From Haplosporangium gracile (Eukaryota > Mortierellomycota > Mortierellomycetes > Mortierellales > Mortierellaceae), in the NCBI GenBank assembly GCA_015499985.1, contig JAAAUF010000978.1, forward strand, positions 1-15,042: 15,042 nucleotides of DNA. Direction: 5' to 3'. The notes under the pieces were generated by a model. It ran no database searches. It was not told the origin of the DNA and was given only the letters and a program-made list of their open reading frames with translations. Shown piece after piece: positions 1 to 8,601 of this stretch; position 1 is the stretch's first letter; each line of letters begins with the position of its first letter. The translations under genes and the position numbers were made by a program.

Positions 1-30
<30 letters not shown>
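1..30. repeat. (CT)15 dinucleotide microsatellite
   Basis: Fifteen uninterrupted CT units open the window, so the true left end of the tract is unknown. It is a simple repeat with no gene attached. Confidence 0.95.
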
Positions 31-33
<3 letters not shown>

Positions 34-2130
34 ACAACGAGGTATTAGATACTCTTCTCGTCCAGTTCAGAATCACAGGACTCCCACAGGCGGAAGTTAT
101 CGCCGACTCTCAAATATACATGCTCTATCTTTCAGCGTCAATTCTTCTTCAAAATCGTCGCAAATGTACAACACAGGTAGAGAGCCGCCGCCGCTGTTAT
201 TGTAGTATGATTAGTTTCAGCATTGCATCGCCCGTATGTTTGAATAATAAAAATGGATGTTGCAGTATCCGTAAGCAAATCTTTTTATATAATAAAAAAA
301 GAGGAAATGTGTGTTTCAACACCTTCACACACACCCTTAGATATTCCTTGTTTAGTTCTTTTATTATCATTGAAGTTCTCCATCTCTAAAAAATATCAAC
401 AGTAATAAACCGTCCAGGGCCGCAAAAAGAGTATCAAGAAAACTTCTACCGGATATTGTAAGAGAGGAGTGCTTAAGTATAGACTTCAAGTCATGCAAGA
501 TGGACGGGACGGCTTCGTTGCTACAAAAACAATTGAAGCGTGCCATCTGTCCAACATGGCGCAACCTTGTTTATTTTATAACCATTCAAAACGGCCCCTA
601 AAGAACAACGAAAAATGGAGACGCAAAAAAAAAGGGAAGTGAGGAGGTTGTTGGGTGCATCGGTGGATGTCTTGTCAGAAAGCAAACCTAAAGCTGAAAA
701 GCATTCCAGGATGATACCAAATGATCGTCCTCAGCTTAGTTAAAAAAAATGCAAGGCCTGAATTGGACACCTGGGATCTTAAATTCTTGAAAAATATGTA
801 ATTATGGCGTAGAGAAGAGGTGAGGACCACGAAAAGGATGAGTGCAGAGAGAATAAGTGCTGCCTATCGTAGTTTTCAGAACATGTAACATATGAACACT
901 ATTCATTTGACCTGTTTGATGTATTCACAACTAATTTAATACTGGAAACGACTTCTTTTTGCGCCAACTGGGGACATCACTCAAAGTTCTCTGTCACGAT
1001 CCCGCGTGTCTCCAAACACAACGTACCCGCTACCGATCGCATCAATGCCATTAAGCAGTTGTATCAAGAGATGAGACCATAAGAAAAGACACTGAAAAAG
1101 AAATTGGACAAGAAATCGAGAAAGATAGACAAGTGTCGTCGTCATCAGGGATATCTATTTTTTTTTTAAAGGACGATGGGACAAAATGTCTATCCATGTT
1201 CATCTCTTTTAAAGCACAAAAAAATTGAAGAGTAAGGGCTTCAGTAAAACGATTGCGGTCCGTCATCTTGCTCAGAACGTGTTGCGAGAAGCGCTCCCGG
1301 AAATGCAGTAATTCCAACACCATATCCTCGACCAACTTTATAAAGAAAAAAAAAGTGAGTGAGATGACAAACAACGCCCGGACTCAGAAATCGCCATCAA
1401 TGAAAACAATATCATGTCTACTTAAAGGTGGTTGCGATAAACGACAGTATCCGAGTAACAAAAGGGTTGAATAACTTATAAAAGACGAGACGGTTTTTTC
1501 CCTTGAAATCGTCTAGCTCAGGATATGTAGAAGAAAACACCAAAGTTGTTTAAAACAACTAAGCAGCCGTTCAATTACCAATGAATGTTCAAACGCCTCT
1601 CCTCAAAGAAAAAAAAAGACGCGGAAGGAGCAGATAAAGAAAACCACGTAACGAGACATCTTGAGATTCTTGTAAGTGGAGAAACATATCGATACTTGAA
1701 AGACAGTTACACTTCGGGATGGGCCTTCATCTCTGTTACGACTTCTCAAAAAATAATATACAAAAGAAACGGCTCAAGAGCAATGCTCACCAAAGAGATG
1801 TCGATCGTCGTGCTCAAGATATGAAAAAAACACCTGGAAGGGGTAAGGAGGGACGCAATTCAAACAAGGCATCCTCGAACTTTTTAAAAAAATGAGGAGG
1901 ACGCGAAGGGAGAGTTAAAAAGGAAAGCCAGTAATGAGAAGCTTGTATCCTTGCTAGCCACAATTCATCATCGCTTGAAAAGAAAACTGCGATGTCACCG
2001 CACACTCTTATATAACTCATGATAAAAATGATGGCAAAATAAGGCCAGTGGACACGACATAGCCCTAGCAATATGCCTCCACCAGCTCCCACTACTGCGC
2101 CTCCGCTTACTACGCATCCGACCCTTCTGT
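31..2130. other. Gene-poor stretch, purine-rich on the plus strand
   Basis: No gene can be called here. From about 370 to 2030 the plus strand is rich in A and G and carries several A-runs of 7-9 bases, with one T-run near 1156. Because T is scarce, stop codons are sparse in all three plus frames and short open stretches appear everywhere (for example 374-598, 615-743, 1055-1225 and 1585-1824). None matches a family I recognise and they do not join into one frame. A decayed gene is possible, but base composition alone may explain the pattern. Confidence 0.5.
1585..2022 (+). pseudogene. Possible decayed reading frame of unknown family
   Basis: An ATG at 1585 opens a frame of 79 codons to TGA at 1822-1824. 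The same frame then continues with only one further stop (TAA 1885-1887) to TGA at 2020-2022, so about 145 codons contain two internal stops. The conceptual product is Lys/Arg/Glu-rich, for example SSKKKKDAEGADKEN near the start and EDAKGELKRKASNEK near the end. The second stop sits beside an A-run where slippage is likely. I recognise no domain. The purine-rich plus strand lowers stop frequency in every frame, so this may be compositional rather than a gene relic. It lies just upstream of the LRR gene promoter, on the same strand. Confidence 0.2.
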
Positions 2131-2466
2131 ACACTATATAATTACCCCTCTCTTCCTGTAATATAAAAACGGGATCTTTCTCTAGCCTCCTCTAGTGCGC
2201 CTGTCTCTCTCTTGCTTCCTTCTCTTGCTTCCTTCTCTTGACTATTCCCTCATTCACGCTCTCTTACTCTGTTGCTATTACATTTAGTGTCTGTCACCCT
2301 TCATACCTTTATCCACGTCATTGACTACTTTACAACATCATTGTCGCCTTGCTCATCCTCTTCATTTTCGTTCTTTCTTCCTTACCTCCTTCTTTTCCTC
2401 ATTCGTCCTTGGTTATCGCACCTTCTTGTGACTCATATCCCTGCCACGGTCACATACCTCAGCCTT
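2131..2466 (+). promoter_or_regulatory. Promoter and pyrimidine-rich leader of the F-box/LRR gene
   Basis: The plus strand switches from purine-rich to strongly C/T-rich from about 2040. TATA-like stretches lie at about 2135-2144 (TATATAATTA) and 2159-2169 (AATATAAAAAC). From about 2170 the sequence is CT-rich and includes a 13-bp tandem duplication (CTTGCTTCCTTCT at 2211-2223 and 2224-2236). CT-rich tracts next to transcription starts are common in fungal genes. The frame stays open upstream of the chosen ATG and would encode a Ser/Leu/Phe-rich hydrophobic peptide, but it has no ATG before 2467, so I read it as leader. Confidence 0.55.
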
Positions 2467-2952
2467 ATGACTATGATGCCCTGGACACATCCCCTTGATC
2501 TACATGAGATTCGTTCAATCATTGCCAGTAGTCTTGGTCTAAAAGACCTCGCCTCATGTGTGCGTGTGAGTCAGGATTGGAACGCGTCATTCACACCACT
2601 ACTCTACAACTCTGTTGTGCTGTCGAAACATGGCCTCAGCATGGAATCTATCGAGAGAAACAAGCACCTTATAAAAAGCCTGGCGATCAAGGGCTCTGCT
2701 TATAAGAAACCAGCATCGCTAAATGCACGAGACAAAGTAGTTTTTAGTATCATGGCTAACTCGACTCTGACCATTTTGGACTTGAGCGAAAACCTGATCG
2801 GAGACAACGGAGCTCAAGCACTGTCTGAGGCACTCAAGACCAACTCGTCTCTGACCATTTTGGACTTGCGCAACAACTCGATTGGAGACAACGGAGCTCA
2901 GGCGCTGGCTGAGGCACTTCAGACCAACTCGACTGTGGATATCGTATTCTAG
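2467..2952 (+). CDS. Small F-box-like protein with NLR-type leucine-rich repeats
   Basis: Single exon, 161 aa. Residues 8-55 resemble the F-box-like opening of large fungal families: L-x-L-x-E-I-R, then LGLKDLASCVRVSQDWNASF, where a 'KDL..C.RV...W' pattern is typical. From residue 98 come ribonuclease-inhibitor/NLRC3-type repeats of 28 aa, with LTILDL, an N at the turn, IGDNGAQAL and EAL. There are two full units (98-125 and 126-153) and an 8-residue remnant before TAG. F-box proteins normally bring targets to an SCF ubiquitin ligase, with LRRs binding the target; that role is inferred from family only. Two full repeats are far fewer than usual, so this may be a truncated or minimal family member. 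ATGs at 2467, 2473 and 2476 are all in frame; I took the first. An AATAAA lies 38 bases after the stop. Confidence 0.7.
   Translation: MTMMPWTHPLDLHEIRSIIASSLGLKDLASCVRVSQDWNASFTPLLYNSVVLSKHGLSMESIERNKHLIKSLAIKGSAYKKPASLNARDKVVFSIMANSTLTILDLSENLIGDNGAQALSEALKTNSSLTILDLRNNSIGDNGAQALAEALQTNSTVDIVF
2758..2952 (+). repeat. 84-bp coding tandem repeat (LRR units)
   Basis: Units at 2758-2841 and 2842-2925 match at about 72 of 84 positions by hand count, followed by a 27-base partial unit containing the stop. Each unit encodes one 28-residue LRR. Differences cluster at the solvent-exposed positions after the LDL strand, while the GDNGAQAL half is nearly invariant. Confidence 0.85.
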
Positions 2953-2989
2953 TGGCTATCTATGTCTTATTAAGGGATAGACTGAAGAA

Positions 2990-2995
2990 AATAAA
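2990..2995 (+). terminator. Putative poly(A) signal of the F-box/LRR gene
   Basis: Canonical AATAAA 38 bases after the TAG stop, followed by an A-rich stretch. The position suits a short 3' UTR. Confidence 0.45.
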
Positions 2996-4644
2996 AAAGA
3001 TGCAACCATACCACCTGTCATTAAGAGAAGGCTGAGTTTTTAACAGAAGGGGGTTTGTACAAAATATGGATATAGCTAGAATACAATGCTATGACTACTA
3101 TACAGTCTGAAGGGCACGTATAGCTTTAGACTCGCTGCATCTTATCTAATAATAGTCAAGATCAGGCGTGAGTCCAATATACAAAAAACGCACGAATGTC
3201 GAGCAATAGTAATCCTCAACCGTCCTGCTTAAGATGTATGAGGAAAGTATATTTTCAAAGTTTACTTTGAGCAGCGAGCCTACCGTGTAACCAGAAGATC
3301 CTCGAACACGTTGCTAACGCAAAAAGAAAACCATGAAAGAGGAGTCGACGAGAACGCGCCATCATCTAGAGTTTGAATCTTGATTGACGATGAATGTATA
3401 TATATATATATTCAAAATCAGCGACGCGCCGCGGAGTGTTTATAAACTCATGAAACGTCTTTTCGAAAGGAAAAACAAGGAAAGTAAAACTTCTTGAAAA
3501 TGTCAGCACAATTCTTCGGTTACCAGGACAATAAATTATTCTGCGCAAGGTGTTCGAAATGAGTAAAACTTGTACACAAGAAAGGAGGAGGGGGAGTTAT
3601 TACATTTGCCAAGGACAGCGGTATTTTTCAACATCACGAAAAAAAAGACTTAAACCCGCCCTCGAGCCAGATCCGTCGACAAAAATTAAGCACAGTCGAA
3701 ACCCACCAGAACGTGCAAGAACTAGCATAGCGACTAGAGATCCATGATGTTTGTCTTGCAAAGAAAAAAAGAATCAAAGATGATGGAGAGGGACAGGATG
3801 CAATGGGAAGTATCTCTCGTGATTTTCTAAACTTGTAGAAGGCCATGTTCAAGGGGCTACAGTAAGTGCAACAAGAAATACATATCCTCGAGCACCTTGC
3901 AAAAAAAAAAAAAAAGAGAGACGCGGGAGAAAAAAACTGAACCAAGACATTCAGGACATCGACATCAACAAAACCACATGCAATACCTTGCACTATCGAT
4001 TGTCCGGTTATCAAATCCATGTGTGACAAACATAGATAAACGAGTTGTCTAGTCAAAGGAAAGGGGTATCCACTCGACTTCACAGTGTATCGTCATCAAG
4101 TTTCGAGACCCTACAAAAAACCAGATCCATTAAGAGAAGACGAATCGCCGCCTTCTCAAACAACCCTGTAAAAAGAAAAAAAAATGGGAAAAGGACTAAT
4201 AATGCGATTGTCACCATCTAGCATTGGTAGTAACAGAATTTATATATAACGGCTACAATGACGGGCATTACCACATTCCTCGATCGCTCTTCAGATCCAT
4301 TCGTCCTATCCATGTACCAGATATAGAAGAAATGAAAAAAAAGGCGCAGGCCCTGATCTCGCGGCATCTGCAGCTTCAGTGAATCGTCGTTGATCAGAAA
4401 GTGAATGTGATTTCAAAGTGAGAACTCGATAAGTCTTACTGCAATCGACAATGCAGCACGTCTGAGCAAAATAAAGCATTGCACAAAGGAAAAGCTGCAG
4501 CAAAAAATGAAAACAAAACATCCTTTTGGTGGTATTACTCCTCAATTTCTGTACACATTTCTACAAAAAAAACGCGCGACGCAATGCTATTTGGTGAAAA
4601 AAAACAACTACTTTACTACTCCTAAAATCCATCACTCATACTTT
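2996..4644. other. Intergenic stretch, purine-rich, no gene called
   Basis: This lies between the LRR gene end and the eIF3c stop. It holds a (TA)7 tract at 3397-3410, an A15 run at 3901-3915 and several A8 runs on the plus strand. From about 3430 to 4120 all three plus frames contain open stretches (for example 3823-4023, and the frame covering about 3647-3915 with three stops) that read like protein fragments but shift frame at A-runs and match nothing I know. The part nearest 4645 should hold the eIF3c 3' UTR, read leftward, but I find no clear AATAAA on the minus strand there. Confidence 0.5.
3397..3410. repeat. (TA)7 microsatellite
   Basis: Seven TA units followed by TT, in gene-free DNA. 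Confidence 0.9.
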
Positions 4645-7600
4645 TTACTGCTGCTGCTGTTGCTGCTGCTGGTTCTTGCGACCACCCCGGACGCTGTTAC
4701 CCAAACCGTTATGGAACTGGTTACGGCCACCGCGCTGTCCACGGGGTCCCATCGTGCGCTGCTGCTGTTTGCCGCCCTGCTCCTTGCCGGTCTGCTCCTT
4801 GCCTCCAAGAGCGCCGCCCTTCTTGCGGTCGCCCTGCTGTGGCTGAGGGGTCTTGGTCTCCAACAGCTTCTCGTTACCCTCCACAAAGCCCGAGGCCTTG
4901 TCTGCAAATGCCAAAGCCAACGACTGCATCTTGCTCAACTCGACGTGGTGGAGCTGCACCACATTTGCGACCTGGTCAATCGAGGCAGCCAATTCCTCGT
5001 TGTAGACCATCTTGGCGACGATCGACACAACAGTGTTGACAGACAGGTTGAACATGTTGCCCAACGACTCCAAACCGACAGAGGAGTAGTACGAAGCGTT
5101 GGCAAACAAGTATGTGCGAAGTCCCTCCTCCTGGATCTTGCTAGCAAGCATCTCCTTGATCTTGTCGCTTCCGGGCATGAGCTCCCAGATCTTAATCGCC
5201 TTGATCAACTCGACCGACCTCTCCCACTCGCCAATCGAAAGAGCCTTGGCAGCGCCCATGATGTGATCCCTAGTATTCTCAGGGGGGCCTGTGAACACTT
5301 GGCGAGAGTTGTAGTCGAGCATGCGACGGAAGGGCTTGGAAATGACCCTCTTCTTGTTCTCGGGGCTGTTACCGGCCTGGGCCATGGCAGGGATCTCGAG
5401 AAGCATCGAGCAGGTCAAGTAGACACACTCCAGAAGCTCCAAGTTGATGTGCATGTGGAAGGGCAACTGACGCTGACGCTCCAACTTCTCTTGCTCGGGC
5501 GACACAGCACCGTACCGCTGGGCCTGAAGACCCTGAGCGAGCAACTCCTTGACGCGTCCAGTTCCCGAGATATCGTGCAAGCAGGTGTGAGCCTCCTTGA
5601 TCATGCCCTCACGGAAAGCGCAAAGACCCAACTGGACCATGGCGCGGTTGAACAAAATCTGGGTTGTGACATCGGCCTGGTGAATCGTCTCCTGCAAGTG
5701 CGACATCAAGAGCATGTCACGGGCGATAAAGAAACGGTTGTGGAGGGCGTGGTGGTAAATGTGGCAGAGCATGGCGCGGGTGCGTTGGAGAGAGTTGGCG
5801 TTCTTGTACAAGAATACGCACAATTCGTGGATCAAAGCCTCAGAGTCGCTGGCAGGGGTAACCTTGTTCGACAAGAGAGTTGCAGTGGCGTTCTCAACAG
5901 CAACAATAACAATATCGGGCTATAACAAAAAGAGAATATATCTTAGAACACAATCTGACGATAAAATAAACATACAAGCATGAAAATAAACAAAGGAATT
6001 GCAGCTTACCTTGAAGTACAAGTGCTCGAGACGTCTCATGGTGGTGCGGGAGATAGAGTCGACCAAGTCGAGACGCTTAAAGTAGGCGTTGGAGCGGACA
6101 ATGACGGCGTAGAGTCCGACCTCATCCTTGAGACGATCAACGTAGTCGGTGGTATGGGGGTCAATGTTCTGGAGCGACTTGGTGAACTCATCGTCGAGAC
6201 GGTCGACAAAGGCAACAAGAGATCCCTGAATAAGGACGGGCTGGTCGTTCTCGGGAAGGCGGTCCTTCTCCTCGTCATCGACATCAGGAACGTTCTCCTT
6301 GACAATGTACAAAGGGTTGGCCTCCAAGATCGTCAGCAAGTTGTTCAAGTACTTCTCAGCGCTAATAGGGAAAAGAGGTAATAAATTTACAAAATATTAG
6401 CCGTCGAGTTCAGGCGTGAAGAACAGAAAAAAAAAGTAACCGTGCAACCAACTTACTTCTTCCAAAGGGGAATGTTCATGAAACCAGAGATACCGGTGGC
6501 AAAGTCGAACTGGGCAGAGACCAAGTTCAAAAGAACGATAATCTTCTGGTAAGGGGTGTTGGCAACGACCAAAAGACGCTCCAAGATCTTGACCTGCTCC
6601 TCGCGGTTGGTGTTCTTCTTTCCACGAGCATCAACAACCTCCCGCAGCTTCTTGAACAAGTTATCCTGAGACAACTCAATCGACTTGCCGCCAGCGCCGA
6701 CAGGGGTGAATCCATCGTCCTCGACCTCCTCATCGTCCTCCTTGTCATCCTCAGAGTCCGAGACAACGACCTTCTTGACCTTCTTGACCTTGGGCTTCTT
6801 CACCTCCTCCTCGTCCTCCTCTGGCTCCTTGTCATAGTTCTCGGGGTCCTTCTCGTACTCCTGAATTTGACTCTCGTATTGGCGATTGTTCTTCTTGATG
6901 TTCTGCTTCAGCGAGTTGAGGGCCCTGTTGTTCGAGGGGTTCAACTTCTTGGAAGCGCTCTTCTCCTTCTGGGCAGCGGCCTGGATGGCCTTCTCCAACT
7001 CGGCAACAGATTTGATGTAGAACTTGGGGACGCCGGACTGGGCAATGAGACCAGCGGCCTTCTGGATGCCCTTGTTGGCACGCTCGAACTCTAATGAAAT
7101 GAAAAGTGGAAGAAAAAGTAGTGTGAGAATCATTCAACATACACACGACTACCCACGTTTCAAGGTCCGTGCACTGCCCAGACACATGTTGCCAAAACTG
7201 AAAGGGCCACTTAGAGGAGCTTGAGGGTGGTAGATTGCTGCTCGGCGAGATCCCTGCAAGTCATTTGATGGGATAGTCGATTGTGGTGCCAACACGCAAC
7301 TCCTTTATAGGTCGTTAAAGGCGCAATCCAAGCTGGCGCAGGCACAAATAATTTTTTTCCATCCACCGATCATATCCTCAATGGCGCCGCAGTCGAATCA
7401 TGTGTGTGATCCAGTCCACCCCTCTACCTCAGGGGGAAGTTCTCTGACTCCAAATTGACTCATGTTGTCGACTAATTGTTCGCTTGCTTATCGCTTCGCC
7501 CAACAATGACCGATAAAAATGACTACGCCTCATTTACTCCTTTGTTATGTCATTGTCGACAGTCCATGTCTCCATCCTGTGTCATATCCTGTCAGTGAAA

Positions 7601-8113
7601 TCGCGATCCTGCACGTTGATTCTCTCTCCAATGCTACCCCTGCCAAAAATATCAATTTCCCTTCAGCCCCTTGCGCTTCCTTAGCCAAACCGTGCCAACC
7701 TTCCAAAGTGAAAAAAAAAATATACAACATGTACACAGGGGGCGCAAGCCAGATATCTGCTGGGAAAAAAACAACGTACCGTTCTGGACGGAGACCCAGT
7801 CGTTAATCTTCAAACCATTCGAGATACCCAGCACAGCCTGCTCGATCTCATCTAGACGCTTATCCTTGACAGACTTGACAACACGGACCGCATCATCATC
7901 ACTCTCGTCGTCGGAATCCAAAGCGCCCTCGAAAAAGCGTCCACGACCGGCTGTGGCACCGCCCTTCTTGGTACCGTCGTCATCAGAGGAGGAGGAATCG
8001 CCCTCGGAATCAGAGCCAGAGTGGTCCTCCGAATCGGACGCGGTCAACTCATCAGAGTAATCGGATTCGCTGTCGTCAGAGTCGCTCTCTGCAGCACGGA
8101 AAAAGCGAGACAT
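4645..8113 (-). CDS. NIP1: Eukaryotic translation initiation factor 3 subunit c (eIF3c / Nip1)
   Basis: Core scaffold subunit of cytoplasmic eIF3, which loads the 43S pre-initiation complex; in known homologues its N-terminus contacts eIF1 and eIF5. Exons on the minus strand are 8113-7780, 7090-6457, 6361-6010 and 5919-4645. The three GT-AG introns are 689, 95 and 90 bp, phases 1, 2 and 0, giving 864 aa, close to yeast and human sizes. The start is the conserved MSRFF, followed by an acidic Ser/Asp/Glu region (about 8-75). Splicing restores KINDWVSVQNEFERANKG, matching the family. A charged linker spans about 190-237. Strong landmarks are AMLCHIYHHALHNRF, MSHLQETIHQAD, NLELLECVYL and KIQEEGLRTYL. 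The PCI domain is at about 655-770. The tail (about 790-864) is Gly/Lys/Gln-rich with RGG-like pieces and ends in Q8. ATG context has A at -3. All conserved blocks are intact. Confidence 0.97.
7091..7779 (-). other. Long first intron (689 bp) of the eIF3c gene
   Basis: The donor is GTACGT at 7779-7774 and the acceptor ends TTAG at 7094-7091. Joining gives N-E-F-E-R across the junction, as in known eIF3c proteins. At 689 bp it is four to seven times the length of every other intron here (85-171 bp). It holds no convincing minus-strand exon. I looked for box C/D snoRNA motifs by eye and found no clear C plus D pair. The open frames on the plus strand are short. Confidence 0.9.
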
Positions 8114-8562
8114 GGTCTATTTGAGGATTAAGGCATAAGACAACAAGGATGGTGTAAGGTACAGAAAAAAAAAAGAGGATCTAAAACAGAGTTGGGTCGA
8201 TCCACGAGATTTGAACGAAGGGGCTGTAGTGAAAAAGAGGCTGTAGTGTCGAGATCTGAAGGTTGAAGTGAAAAGATGCATTGTTGAGAAAGTGCCGAGA
8301 TCCAGGGGAAACGCAGGTGTGGGTCGTTCTGTGTTGTGTAGTAGTGTTGACGGCGCCCATGGGCATGTTCAGTTCTACTTACAATGTAAGGTGAAGGAAC
8401 AAGAAACAACCATGCCTCACTCCTTTTTATTTGTTGGTGCCAGCAGGACCTGCCTAAAAAAAAAGAAAAAAAATCTACGTCACAGCACACTCTCAGCCGA
8501 GCAAACGCTGCACTCATCCCCGAACAAGTGTGCAATAAGGGGAACAGGGCGGGATTTAAATT
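8114..8562 (-). promoter_or_regulatory. eIF3c upstream region
   Basis: This interval separates the Rad5-like 3' end from the eIF3c start and should contain the eIF3c promoter and 5' UTR. Read on the minus strand it has T-runs near 8165-8174 and 8456-8480, two copies of CACTACAGCC (8231-8222 and 8248-8239, 17 bases apart) and three copies of ATCTCG (8210-8205, 8255-8250, 8301-8296). No clear TATA box is visible. A 5' UTR intron cannot be excluded: a GTAAGT sits near 8389-8384 and a TTTTAG acceptor-like site near 8187-8182. Confidence 0.5.
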
Positions 8563-8568
8563 TTTATT
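8563..8568 (-). terminator. Putative poly(A) signal of the Rad5-like gene
   Basis: AATAAA on the minus strand, about 34 bases beyond the TAG stop at 8602-8604, in a strongly A/T-rich context. Confidence 0.5.
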
Positions 8569-8601
8569 TTTTCTTCTTTTGCAAGAGAAGCAAGGAGACG
8601 C

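Noticed and set aside
1814..2134. Minus-strand frame with a Gly-rich membrane-like segment
   Set aside because: It has a GTG start with no good ATG, overlaps the LRR promoter, and shows no recognisable domain.
2272..2466. N-terminal extension of the LRR protein with a hydrophobic, signal-like stretch
   Set aside because: It has no ATG (starts at TTG) and lies in the CT-rich leader. Hydrophobic residues arise from pyrimidine-rich codons.
4306..4521. Small minus-strand frame starting MFCFHFLLQLFL, resembling a secreted peptide
   Set aside because: It begins about 120 bases beyond the eIF3c stop, so it most likely lies in that gene's 3' UTR. T-rich 3' sequence gives hydrophobic residues by composition, and there is no independent promoter evidence.
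4507..5925. 472-aa open frame on the plus strand
   Set aside because: It is the antisense shadow of the last eIF3c exon. The minus frame matches eIF3c along its whole length, and the plus product is a Leu/Val/Gln-rich composition artefact.
7091..7779. Possible intronic box C/D snoRNA
   Set aside because: A TGAATGA-like box C exists near 7128-7134, but no box D lies at a suitable distance inside the intron.
8190..8225. tRNA-like B-box (GTTCAAATCTC on the minus strand)
   Set aside because: The flanking arms do not pair as a T stem, and no A box or acceptor stem could be found at the right distance.
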